Shown here: piece by piece, positions 45,901 to 58,100 of the stretch
Numbering within the stretch: position 1 is the first letter of the stretch
How the letters are laid out: every line of letters starts with the position of its first letter
Source of the DNA: Anadara kagoshimensis
Taxonomy: Eukaryota; Mollusca; Bivalvia; Arcoida; Arcidae
Direction: 5' to 3'
Assembly (NCBI GenBank): GCA_021292105.1
Contig: CM037861.1
Location: 27,738,545-27,802,544 of the forward strand
DNA: 64,000 bases
Translations under genes and position numbers: made by a program
Notes under the pieces: model-generated
Databases searched by the model: none
Told to the model about the DNA's origin: nothing
The model's input: the letters and a program-made list of their open reading frames with translations, nothing else

Positions 45901-48900
45901 CCGGACCAGATAAGAGGTGTTTTTGACTCCTCATCGGTGTATGAAGGCGTGTCTCTCAACAACGTTTTAATGTCGGGACCTGTTCTAACCAACAGTCTAT
46001 TGGGCGTTTTGTTACGGTTTAGGCTTAATAAGGTCGCGGTTACCGCTGACATCGAGCAGATGTTCTACCAATTTTGTGTCAGCGAAGACCATCGAGATTA
46101 TTTACGTTTTTTCTGGTACGAAAACAATGACCTCAGCAAACCTTTAATCGAGTATCGGATGCGCGTTCACGTATTTGGAAATAGCCCGTCACCAGCCGTG
46201 GCTACGTACGGACTCCGGAAGGCTGTTGCAAACTGCGAAGCCGATGTCAAACACTTTGTTAATCACAACTTCTATGTAGACGACGGTCTTACATCCTTGC
46301 CGTCCGACGAATCTGCGATCGATCTCTTGCAACGTACGCAAAACGCGCTAATGTCGGAAGGTAAAATTCGCTTGCACAAGATCGCGTCGAATAGTACAAA
46401 CGTTATGAATGCGTTTCCGTCGGATGACCTCGGAAAGGATCTAAAGGACTTATGCATAGGCGAGGACTTGTTACCGTTACAGCGAAGTCTCGGACTGTCA
46501 TGGAATCTTAATTCCGACCAGTTTATATTCAACGTGAATATCAGTAGTAAACCGTATACTAAGAGAGGTTTACTGTCTACCGTTAACAGTCTGTATGATC
46601 CTATAGGTTTTATAGCACCTATTGTTTTAAGTGGAAAAATTCTACTTAGAGAAGCCACACCACCTGGTACAGACTGGGACGAGCCGTTGTCTTCTCATCA
46701 TCAGAGTGAATGGCAAGAGTGGTTGAAATCGTTACAATCACTTACTAATATAGTTATTCCGCGCATGTACGTTCCGTTGTCACTATGTGACTATGACCGC
46801 TATGAAATACTCATATTTGCCGATGCCTCGGAGAAGGCAGTTGCAGCAGCTGCGTATATGAAAGTTACCGACAGTTCTAATAATTCTAGTCTTGGTTTCA
46901 TTATGGGCAAATCTAAATTGGCGCCTTTAAAGGGTCATACCATACCTAGGCTAGAGTTATGTGCCGCTGTACTAGCAACCGAGATTGGAGCGATTGTATC
47001 TGAACAGCTTAATATTGATCGCGGTGCCATTCAGTATTTCACCGACAGTAAGGTTGTCCTTGGGTATATAGGCAACGAGACGCGTAGATTTTTCACTTAT
47101 GTCAGTAATCGAGTGGAACGTATACGCAAGATATCTTCACCTTCGCAGTGGAATTTCGTCCCTACGCATAAGAATCCTGCCGATTTCGGTACTAGGTACT
47201 CCGCTTCGATTAGCAATATAAATGTTAGTCCGTGGATAGCAGGTCCAGAGTGGATTTGTAGAGAAAATGAACCTGCTACCAATTTCAAACCAAGTTTCCC
47301 ACTTATCGAGCCGCAAGACGATCGCGAAATCCGACCGGAAATAATTGTGCATACCACCGATGTTTCAAATTGTATGACACTCGACTCGGGCCATATCCAA
47401 AATTTCTCTCGATGGAGATCGCTGGTTCGAACCGTTTCATTATTGAGACATATTGCTTATTCGATTAAACATCCCGACGGCAAATGTGCAGGTTGGCATC
47501 TTTGTTCAACTTACAAGAACCCGACACAGTATAAAGATGCGGAAATCGTCCTTATCAAAAATGCACAGCGACAGTGTTTTTCCGATGATATTTCGAGGTT
47601 ATCGAAGGGCAAAGCTATACACGACAATAGCCCTATAATTAAGTTGTCTCCATTCCTGGATAGAGAGGGTGTATTAAGGGTTGGTGGCAGACTGAACAAA
47701 ATCAGAGGACAGGATCCTGAATTGGATGTTAATCCGATTATCTTGCCCAAAAACCATCATATCACCACACTTCTGATACGTTACATTCACGAATCGACTA
47801 AACACCAAGGGAGACATTTTACCGAAGGTGCGTTGCGGAAAGCCGGCTACTGGGCAATCGCCGCTAAAAGAGCGATTTCTTCCTTAATCCATCGGTGCGT
47901 AATTTGCCGACGGCTCAGACGAGACGTCGAGCATCAGAAAATGGCAGATTTACCGAGCGATAGAATAACACCTGGTCCTCCTTTCACCGCTGTAGGAGTT
48001 GACATGTTTGGTCCGTGGGAGGTTGTTGCCCGTAGAACGCGTGGCGGTGTAGCCAATAGTAAACGCTGGGCTATCATGTTCACGTGTTTGACCTCCAGAG
48101 CAGTGCACATCGAGGTAGTTCAAGATATGAGCAGTTCGTCTTTTATCAATGCTTTAACGGTTCATAGCACTAAGAGGGCCCGTTAAACTTTTTCGGTCCG
48201 ACCGAGGCACAAATTTTATCGGCGCCGTCGACGATATGAAAATTAATGCCGTTAACGTCGAGGACGGTCCGGTTCGGAAATTTCTTTATGACTCCGAAAC
48301 TACGTGGATTTTTAATGCTCCCCATTCTTCACATATGGGAGGGGTATGGGAACGCATTATTGGTCTTGCTAGGAGGATCTTAGATGCCATTTTGCTCGAC
48401 AACAAGCATAAGGATATCGATCACGAGACGTTAACTACCTTCATGGCCGAGGTGTGTGCTATACTAAATTCTAGGCCGATTGCGCAAATATCTTCAGATC
48501 CGGAATCTCCGCTAATTCTTAGTCCGTCCATGCTACTTACTGGCAAAGTAAATGGTCAACCGGTTATAAGCGAGGCTTTAAACGTCAATGACATATATCG
48601 CGCGCAATGGAAACATGCAAGATTTCTGGCAGATATATTCTGGAAGCGCTGGAGACAAGACTACCTCCAGTGTCTTCAATCACGTACGAAATGGAATGTC
48701 AGAAGATCAAATGTTAAGGTCGGCGATATCGTATTGTTGCGCGATAAATCTGTACACCGAATTTATTGGCCGTTAGGGGTTATTTTGGAAACTTTGAAAG
48801 TAATGATGAAATTGTAAGGAAAGTAAAGGTTAGAATATGTAAAGATGGCAAACCAACAGTTTTTGTACGCCCTATCAATGAAATTGTATTACTTGTAGAA

Positions 48901-48903
48901 TAA
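42945..48903 (+). pseudogene. BEL copy 2 gag-pol, three frameshifts
   Basis: Gag opens at 42945 and runs to 43451, where two bases are missing relative to copy 1 (about 43440). The next frame is open from 43414 to 48186 (1590 codons): rest of gag, zinc knuckles (44671-44780), protease, reverse transcriptase with YVDD (46273-46284), RNase H and the start of the integrase core (GVDMFGPWEV near 48000). A two-base loss at about 48155 breaks the integrase. A one-base loss at about 48789 breaks the C-terminal domain. Where this copy is broken, copy 1 is open, and the reverse is also true. Confidence 0.93.
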
Positions 48904-48935
48904 CTTTATTCAGTAGTGGCATCATGTAGATACCA

Positions 48936-48944
48936 GACGGGGAG
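48936..48944 (+). promoter_or_regulatory. Polypurine tract of BEL copy 2
   Basis: GACGGGGAG directly before LTR 3. Confidence 0.65.
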
Positions 48945-49777
48945 TGTTCTGACCAAATGTCAGATTATTTTGTTTTTTGAATTTTTGTTTTTGTTTTTGA
49001 TTTTTTGTTACTTTTCTTTATATATTTATATATCGATATATAGTTAAACTTGTCTATAGTGGCCACTCTATAGATTTAGTCAAAGATACCGCTATAGACA
49101 GGTTGATGTTATTGCCAGGTGTTGTTATACACAGATTAGACTTTATTATATATTATAATGAATTACCGTTCTTGATTTCATATTTCACACCTGTTAATTA
49201 CCGGTGATTACCGTTCCTACCTATATACGGGCGTTGTTCTCACTCGTGCTCCACGAGGTCTATATCATGGTCGATGTTTGTGGTCCACAAATATACTACA
49301 TTTATTTTCGCTTCATACAGCACACAGTGTAAGTTTTTACTCTTATTTAATTTATTTAAATATGTTTTTTATATTTTCTTATTTTTCAATAATTTATTTC
49401 GACTACTTCAATCAATTTACTTATACCTGTGATTGCTAATTACGTAATTATATTTTATTTCAATACGTTATGGTGTGTTCCACACATTCAATTTTGGTAG
49501 GTTACATTTTATTTATACTTATATTTTTGGGTCAGTAATATTAATGGAATTATTCACGGTTACATGTATAATACATACGTAGAACGCAAAGGTCAATTTT
49601 TATGTCGTTTGTACGATTATTATTAATATTTATATGTAATTCTTTATGAGGTTTGCTATATGCATGTTTCCTTATTCTATTATAGCTTTTTACCACATAC
49701 GCATATAACTTCAAATAAACTACGAATTCAGCCACATTTGAAGCGTTTGGTTATTACTTCTGTTACCAGACAGAACA
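48945..49777 (+). repeat. BEL LTR 3 (833 bp)
   Basis: Right-most LTR, ending CAGAACA. Differs from LTR 2 by a T/G-run length change and a few single bases. Confidence 0.95.
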
Positions 49778-49782
49778 CAAAC
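49778..49782. repeat. Target site duplication, right (CAAAC)
   Basis: Five bases directly after LTR 3, identical to 35244-35248. Confidence 0.88.
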
Positions 49783-51870
49783 CAACATATTCAATTTACC
49801 TTTACAACTCCAACAAGTTGTTCAGAGAACACAACCCCCGCACTGATGAACACCCAAGAGTTCCATACAAAGTGAAATAAGTTTTATGGACCACTGTTGG
49901 TAAAAATAATTGGGGTGGTTGGCCATTTAATAGATCTATTTTAAAACCAATGCGAGTTTTCTACAATGGCTGTCCTAAATGCAGTGTTCCACATATTTGT
50001 TTGTGAAGTTTGTCTCGTTTGCTCGGCTTGTTATTGGATACCCTTGTTTCAGATATATTTTTAATCTTAATTTACACCCAAGGACCTTCCAAGACAAATT
50101 TTGCTTCAGTTGGTCATGTACTTTCAGAGAAGATGTTGGAATAGTTAGGCTTAAAATAGACATTATTTACATATTTATATATTGCCTAAATATTATGCAA
50201 ACTAAAACTTGTATGGAAAAACTTTTTTATACAAATGTATCATGGTTAAAGCACTATCCGACGGTACATCACCGTTGGTAAACATAACTTATGTTATCTG
50301 GTATGACGGAGAAAGTGGTTCAATTCCAATACTCTTTTGGTGGCTCATCTTTTTGTGTTCTATAAACAATAGAAGTTATAGTTTTTAAAGGTCAGCGGTG
50401 AGACTTAAACATTTCAATTTAGGACCACAATACTTTCGTCGGGAATAGCTACAGGTTTTGACTCATTTTTTGGAACTCGTGTTATCCGTATCACACCCTC
50501 GTCACCAACAAATATATGATAACTGCGGCTGCAAAGCACCTGTAATCACAACATTAGGAAACCCTTATATTAAACGTATGTCTGCAGATAAACGTTTTAA
50601 AGATGATAAAAGTGACTTTGGGTACAAGATGTATTAACCACTAAATATACATCCATGCACATTTTTAAACTGTGTGTATTAAATACTACTTTCAACTACC
50701 TACGGTTGTAAATCGGCGTTTATATCACAAATGTGGTTCGCTATCGTGCCACATGATTATTATCCTTACCGCCGGTTTTTGTTGAACATTATGAAAAACG
50801 TTCAGGCTATTAATTCCCGCAACAACACACAGGCTGACCAATCAAATTAATTTATTCGTCCACTGAATCGGTACATTTTTATTGTGCAAGGTTGCCATTT
50901 AGGTACTTTTTTATCGCCAAGTATTAGATTTTGGTACAATTTTTATACAAAATGCCCGAATTTTAGTAGTTTTAATTAAAAAAAACCGTTAAAATGGGAA
51001 AAATCCATTTAAGTTTACTTTTTCATTTTATCCGTCCGTTTATCCGTTTTTCATGTTACAAATCCTTCGAATTTGTCAGCCTGACAACATTGTTTTTACT
51101 GGAAAATGTCAAAAAAACAAAATGATACCGAACAAATATTGTTCAGAAATTGAAAATACGTTTTTTACAATGCCCTTTAAAATAATTTAGTCTCGAAATA
51201 ATCTTTATATATATATTTTATTCATATTCGGCAAAATTTTATCTCTGACTTAAACCCAACTGAGATTATTAAGATTTGTCAGAATTGTTTTCCTATTTAA
51301 GTTTTAAATACTGCAACATTTAGTGCAGATTAAATGTCGCTGGTTTTAAGGATTGCTTAACATGTCATAGATGGAAATAAAATTATGGTGTCCACTGATA
51401 AAGGTTAATATCTATATGCAGAATTCCACGATATAATATAATATGTATAAGAAAATGACAAATGGTGTCTTAAAAATATCATTGTTATAGTTATTTAATA
51501 TGCGGATACTTATGTTATGTTTAATGTAATTATGATACATAATGTAAAAGTCAATTTACCAATAAACAGATAAAATGTATGATTATGAAGTTTTTACAAT
51601 ATATATATATTGTCTTTCAGCACTGTATGTGCTTTGATTCGAAAAAAAGTAAGATCAAGCTCTTTTAGAAGTTTGAATTTCCCTCCAAGACGACTTCCGG
51701 TCATTTTAACAGTAAAAGTTTGTTCTTTTGCATAGTTGATTTTAGTTTATTTTAAATGAATTAGACTTCAAAGAATTGTTAGAATCGATAGAAGCTCTTT
51801 TGAAGAATTTCACCATGCTGGAGATTGTAATGTGCGAGTGCCTTTAGGCGAAAATAGCGTGCTTTGGTTT
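49783..51870. other. Intergenic DNA, no gene seen
   Basis: AT-rich. Short frames here have no recognisable family signal. No clear repeat was identified. Confidence 0.45.
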
Positions 51871-51881
51871 GTTTATGTAGG

Positions 51882-51898
51882 TATAAATAGCAACCAAT
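51882..51898 (+). promoter_or_regulatory. TATA-like and CCAAT-like motifs upstream of the third gene
   Basis: TATAAATAG (51882-51890) is followed by CCAAT (51894-51898), about 250 bp before the proposed start codon at 52144. Position and composition suit a promoter, but the order is unusual and no transcript evidence exists. Confidence 0.25.
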
Positions 51899-52143
51899 CA
51901 GTGACTGGGTAAAATGACATAGAACTGCATTAATCATGTTAATAATGCGTTAGTTTTCAGTGTTTGGCCTAAATCCATTCATTACCAAACGGACATTACC
52001 TTTAAATTGGACATATTGTTTATTTGGGTGCAACATTTATATTTTCAAAATCAAAAGGGTGGATTTTGCATTACGTGAGACAAATGAACTATTGATTATC
52101 TGTTGGAACTAAAACTGATGCATCTGCTTTGTGCATATGTGAA

Positions 52144-52169
52144 ATGCGCCGGAGGAGGGTGAAAACCGT
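52144..52169 (+). CDS. Third gene, proposed first coding exon
   Basis: ATG with eight codons (MRRRRVKT) and two more bases before a strong GTAAGT donor. The phase fits the next exon. Short, so chance cannot be excluded. Confidence 0.35.
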
Positions 52170-55100
52170 GTAAGTTGCAAATTGTTACTACAGCTTGAGT
52201 AATTCTGAGATGGGACCCTCATTTAAAATTGAATGATTTTCTAATGAAACAATTTGTATGTAGATCTAGATTTATTTGTTGCAAGAATCCCTGTCAGATT
52301 TCTGATTTGTAAGTTTACCTACCTTAATTAGTACCTTTATTGATTGCTATTTGGGCCTTCCTATCATTCAGTTACCCCAGCAGTTGGGCCTCACCCAATG
52401 ACTCAGTCATTTTAAGTGCTCTACTAGATAGGATTTAGGCTATAGGATTACCACTCTTAAATATATCTGATATATGGGGATTAGAGTTTAGCTTGCACTA
52501 AAGCAGGGCAGGACTTAATTCTGAGTACCCGTTTTTTCCATGTCACTGTGCTACTGGTGACTGCCAATTGGACTGGGTGCTTTCCTCGGATGTAGTGAAT
52601 TGTAGTTAGTGATGCACAAGTTGTATTTTTAATAGCTCACACTCATGGCATCTTTCACATGCCATCTTGCCAAGACAACTGTTGCGGTGTGTTGTCTCAC
52701 CTGTCCAAATCAGGTTGTTTTTGCTTCGTGGAGGGACAGGCATAATGTGAAAAATGGCCCTCAATGCAATATAGCCTCCCTTGCCCTTATAGGGAAATCA
52801 GTCTATCATATGGCTAAGTCACAGTATACACCATTTACATGTATTTGCAGTAATCATTTGGTTGAAATTAAAATAGCATGGTGAAATTTTAATTTCTCCA
52901 ATGACTACTGTTGGCAAATGACTGCAACAATCCATAAATTGCATAATGAGTTTATAATGAGAAAATCTCACGGTACATGTTGAAAATATAAGTCAGACAA
53001 CTCTCATTTCTCACTGAAATTGTTTTCAACCCTTGGTGAGATATCTCTATCCTATGTCCTTTACTTACTTTGGTCTTTACATTTTAGTGTTAACTTTTAG
53101 TGGTCATTGATGAAATCTCTCCATCTTCTCTCTTTCTCTCAATGAAATTTTACAATAAAAAGGGTTAATAAGACTATTTAGACTATTGTGATTTTGCTAT
53201 TAAAACTTAAATTTTGGTTTCAGGTTTATTCAAATCTGATACATTCAGATTCATTCCAGTTTTACACGAATAACTGCACAAGATGCACAAAACATTTCTT
53301 TTATATATAGAAAATAGAAGTATTTATTTCAATCATAATTGGTTGATTATCAATATTTTGACATGATTCTGGATTTGGTTCTATATTTTTCAGGGTAAAA
53401 AAAGTTGAAGAAGAAACAGTAAAACAAAATAACGAATAACTGCACAAGATGCACAAAAAATTTCTTTTATATATAGAAATAAAAGTATTTATTTCAATCA
53501 TAATTGGTTGATTATCAATATTTTGACATGATTCTGGATTTGGTTCTATATTTTTCAGGGTAAAAAAAGTTGAAGAAGAAACAGTAAAACAAAATAGAAG
53601 AAATGAACAACTCGAAAATGACTTGAACAAGTATTTGAAAGATGAATATTTTGACATGTGAGTATTGATTAATTTGATTGAGGGAAAGCCACTTTTGCAT
53701 TTGGAATGTAGTAGAAATAGCGTAGTGAAAGTCTGTGCTCCCTTGTTTTACCAGCAACATTTGATTTTGTCCAGTTGATTTTTACTATCATATCAAAGTG
53801 AAGCAGGGAGTGTTAGAAAACGATTTAGACTTATTACATGTATCAAGAAGAAATAAATATATGCAAATATCAACTAAGACAACTTAAAAAGAACCATATC
53901 TGGTCTTAATGATGAGTAAATACTTTTGTCACCCAAAACACACAGCTTTTTTGTTGCCTACATTTTGATAGCTAGAACTGTCCTGTTTTTATGGTAAGAG
54001 TTATCCTCCTTTGTTCAAGCTGACTTGCTGTCAGGAAGTACTGAATACTGTCGTACTGGTACATTTTACGGTGTAATAAACAATTACTATATGTTTATTT
54101 CTGTAGAGACAGAAATTTTGTTACAGTCAGTTCTTAAATAGAAAAATCCCATAAAAAGTCTTCTGTCTTGTTCTTGTGTAAAATTTACAATAAAACTTTT
54201 TGACTTTTTGAGCCATTATGTCACCTTAAGTGGGTAGAAAGACTATTTGCAGTAAATTTTAAGTTAACTGGTAACAGTGAGTGTAATTTTTGTATTATAC
54301 AAATTAAAATTTGTCCCATAACGACTTCACTAAATGTAAAAGAACAATTTGTTTAGCTTTCAACTGTCTGTCCACTTTGGAGTTTTTAAAAACTTTTTAC
54401 CAAAGTCTTACCTATAGATAGTTTTCATGGACCTCTAGCAGACAAATTTTTTAGTAGAGTGGTCGCCATTTTGTTAGGCAATTTATATCATTGATCTAAC
54501 AATTTTAACCAAATTTGTTAATTTTTAACTTACTGTTTTTGCTAAAAGTGATCGGGATATCAATAAAGTTTTTAAATTTATGAAATCGCCAATGTTTTTA
54601 CTTTGATTTGGTATATTTTATGATTTTTGTTCTCATAGCAAAGATGTGACAATAAATTTTATACACCCTATTTAAGAAAGAATTAATAGGACTCAATTTC
54701 TAATGCCTACTAAAATGGACGCTACTTTACCTGTAAAGTGGACAGTGTGACATCACATGGGAACTATCTATACATGGTCATGGACCTCTTGTTGTTGGCC
54801 TTGTATTAATTCAGTGATTGAGTTTTCTGTGATGTAAACCTTCAGTATTGTTAGTGATAATGTACCGGTAGTAACACTCTAAAGATTGTCATAAATGTGC
54901 TTCAGTACAAAGTAGATCTTTTAACTTCCTTGATATTAAACAAAATCTTTGTCTCGTCACAAATAGCTGAAAATTCGTTTTTTTTTAATATGATTTCAAT
55001 TAAAACAACTTAACAAGCATACCAACCTTTTTATTCCAAATTTTTACAATGTGAAAGATCGGTGGCTTAATAAAGTTAATTTTGGTCATAGTTAAATCTG

Positions 55101-58100
55101 CTGTAGTCTCCCCATAACCTTATTGTTGTTTGAATAACTTATTTCAGTATTTTAAAAGTGACACAACACTTCAAACGTCTGCTTTTGTCTTTTGTATAAC
55201 ACTGAGACTGGTTCCAAGAATAACTCATTTTTCCAACACTGATGACCGTAATGTTATCTTCCTTTTACAAGTAACACATGTGTTTGGGGTACTCTGTATG
55301 AGGAGGAGTTGAAAAAAAAAATATCAAAGAACAATATATTCAGCCCATTGTAACACAAAATTTCTTTATAATTTAGACAACACAACATAGCCCTACTTTT
55401 AACATATGAAGTTCCTATGTTTCCACAATTTTGAAATTATAAGTAGCCAAATTTCCAAGATTTGTGAAAATATAGTACTTTTTAGAGTAATTTTTCACAA
55501 AAATGAGTAGCCAATGGCGATTTTGGCTACCAGGAATGGAAACATAGAAGTTCACGTGTCACAATATATGTTTGAGGCATTCCAACTTACTGACCATCCA
55601 GCAATAATGAAAAATCAAAATGTTTAGTTCAGTACAGAAGTTTTTTAGTAATACACAGCGGTGCCAATAGAAGCCAGCAACCAGCAAAACCTGTCGTCTA
55701 CTTTGGTATTTCTACACTTTGTCTGGTGCCTACTTTCATTCATCAGTATTACATTTATATAGAGTTACAACTAAATTTGCTGTCTACTCCAGAAAACTTG
55801 TCAGCTACTTTAAAATCTGTTGAAAGGGCTGAATACAATGTCACACAAAAGAAGGATCAAATGCTAAAGAACCTTACTGGTACAGTGATAGTAGTCCTAT
55901 TTACATGTAACAGTGGCAAAATGTTCAGCTGGTTACAGCTCATTGCAGGATGACCCACTGTCAGGTTGGTCTTGAATTGAATGATAAGGCCACTCAATCA
56001 ATTACCCAGTAAGCAGCTATAGTCATAAAGAAATTTAAATCCACAACCTTTAGATCTACCTGTAATATATGCATACTTAAATTTATTTTGGCTAAGTTTT
56101 ATATATCTGTGTGAAAAATATGCCAGCATCTTTTGAATTGCAATCAGAACCCCCAGCAGGTGTCAAAATTATTTAAACCTTCATTGAAAAAATGTGCGAT
56201 AATTCATATTTTTATATTTCCTTGTGTAGATCATCACTTGTGTTGATAAGAGTTCTAAAAAGATAGAATGTCAAAATTATAAATTAAGTTTTCAGACAGA
56301 ATGTCAAAAATATAAATTAAGTTTTCAGACTGTTTTTCTGGCATAATTTAACAAGGAAAAGGATATCAATAATTCAATATGCCACCACAAAACCCTCGTC
56401 TCTAGATGAGACCGAAAAGACCATCTTAGTGCTATTTCAACAATACTGTATTTGTTAAGATGTAGCCATTATACATGTAGTTGAAACACTGAAATGCAAT
56501 AGTAGAACATCTATATTAAAATGTACCATAATAATAATGGAATTTGTCAGCATACCACATGATACTGCAAAACGTTTTTGCAAAGCAATTATTTCCATTG
56601 GATATGGAATCAAATCAGGTGATTTCCTGTAAAAATGGCATTATTCAAGAAATTTGGCATTGTATATATGTAAGTTAAGGTACCATTATATTGACCATGT
56701 GGTACACAAACAAACCCCCTGTTGGTTATACATGTACCAGCAATGATATACTTTGATTTTTGGGTACACCTACAAGGATTACACTTCTTCTAGATTAAAT
56801 GTAAATAATGGGAGATTTATCACTTCATGGGCCATTTCTTTTTCATGCAGTTAGGTCTGACCCAACCTGAACTTTGCATATACTCAGTATATATAAACTG
56901 TAGACTGTTATTGCCATCAGTGAATCATGGAAGGTGGGAAGATGTAGCTAGTGACCAAAGACAACTTCAAACTGACATTACAATTCTTTTATTGATCCTT
57001 ATACAGTACTGACTGTACATAGTTATGTTTTAATTTAAATTTTGAAACATTTTACATTATATTTGAAGAATTTAATTTTAAAAATTAAAAAGAATTAAGC
57101 AAATAATCTCTTAATACCAACATACTATTTGATTACCGGTAATACCATTTCAACATTTGGAAAAATATGTCTACCTTGCAAATTCTCAGAATAACATCAG
57201 TTTATGGGAAATTGTTAATACATTGTATATCTGCTTTTCGTGTTGTGGAGCATCACATGGTATACCGGTGAAGCCCAATTAAAATTTTTCACATGTTTGA
57301 AGACTTAAAATATACATTTATTTTGTATAATTTGAAAATGGATAGCAGCTCTAGTTATATATGGATAGGCAAAATTATTGGTTTGACTACATGTGAGGAG
57401 GTCAGTGAGGGATGCCAACAGGATGTTTTATTTATAAACAATCTTTTTTGATAGATAATTGCTATGTACATTTATACATGTATCCATTTCATATTTATAA
57501 TACCCCTCCCACAATTAGTGTTAATTACATGTGTTGATACTTGAGGGTTAACAAGATGCTACAGACAGCCTATATAATAAACTCAGAGTGGTCATGACGA
57601 GGTTACAAGTGCTATAGCTGTATGCTTCGTGCATCAGACATACTGTACATATACTGTAAATTAATGTATATATATTATAACACATATTTTCTTTCTCAAT
57701 TTTAACAGAAATCCGAAGACAGACTACACCTATGCAAGAGGGTAAGTAAAATCTTTATGATTACACTACAGTTTCACAATGAGTGAAGCAGGATTAGCTC
57801 TGATTCTCAATAAGCAGGAAACCAAAAAAATTAGCCAATTTTAAAATTTAGGAGCCAATTTATATGTTAGAGCAAAAAAAAAAAAACCACAAAAAAAAAC
57901 ACTTAAGAAACTAAGAGCAACAAAAAACGTCGCAATTGAAGAACTTTTCTTCTATTCTGATGTATAGATTGTTTTTGATAAACAGTTTGTAATGCTTTTT
58001 TAACTTTTTCATACTTGTGTAAAGAAAAAGTCTGATTTTTGTCTGCCTCATAATGAGTTTGATAATAATTATGGAGCAAAAAAATTAGCCAAAAGCCATT

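Larger units (their letters stand above)
35249..49777 (+). mobile_element. Tandem BEL/Pao LTR retrotransposon (LTR-internal-LTR-internal-LTR)
   Basis: Three LTRs (835, 826 and 833 bp) alternate with two internal regions (36084-42097 and 42924-48944). The LTRs start TGTTCTG and end CAGAACA, an exact inverted pair. CAAAC flanks the whole array (35244-35248 and 49778-49782), and no target duplication lies at the inner LTR. The internal regions encode gag, protease, reverse transcriptase, RNase H and integrase in BEL/Pao order with no envelope gene. The two internal copies are nearly identical (roughly ten substitutions noticed in 6 kb), so the array is young. Confidence 0.96.

Noticed and set aside
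52645-52884. 79-codon plus-strand frame before exon 2 of the third gene
   Set aside because: No splice context, no family signal and composition like the surrounding intron.
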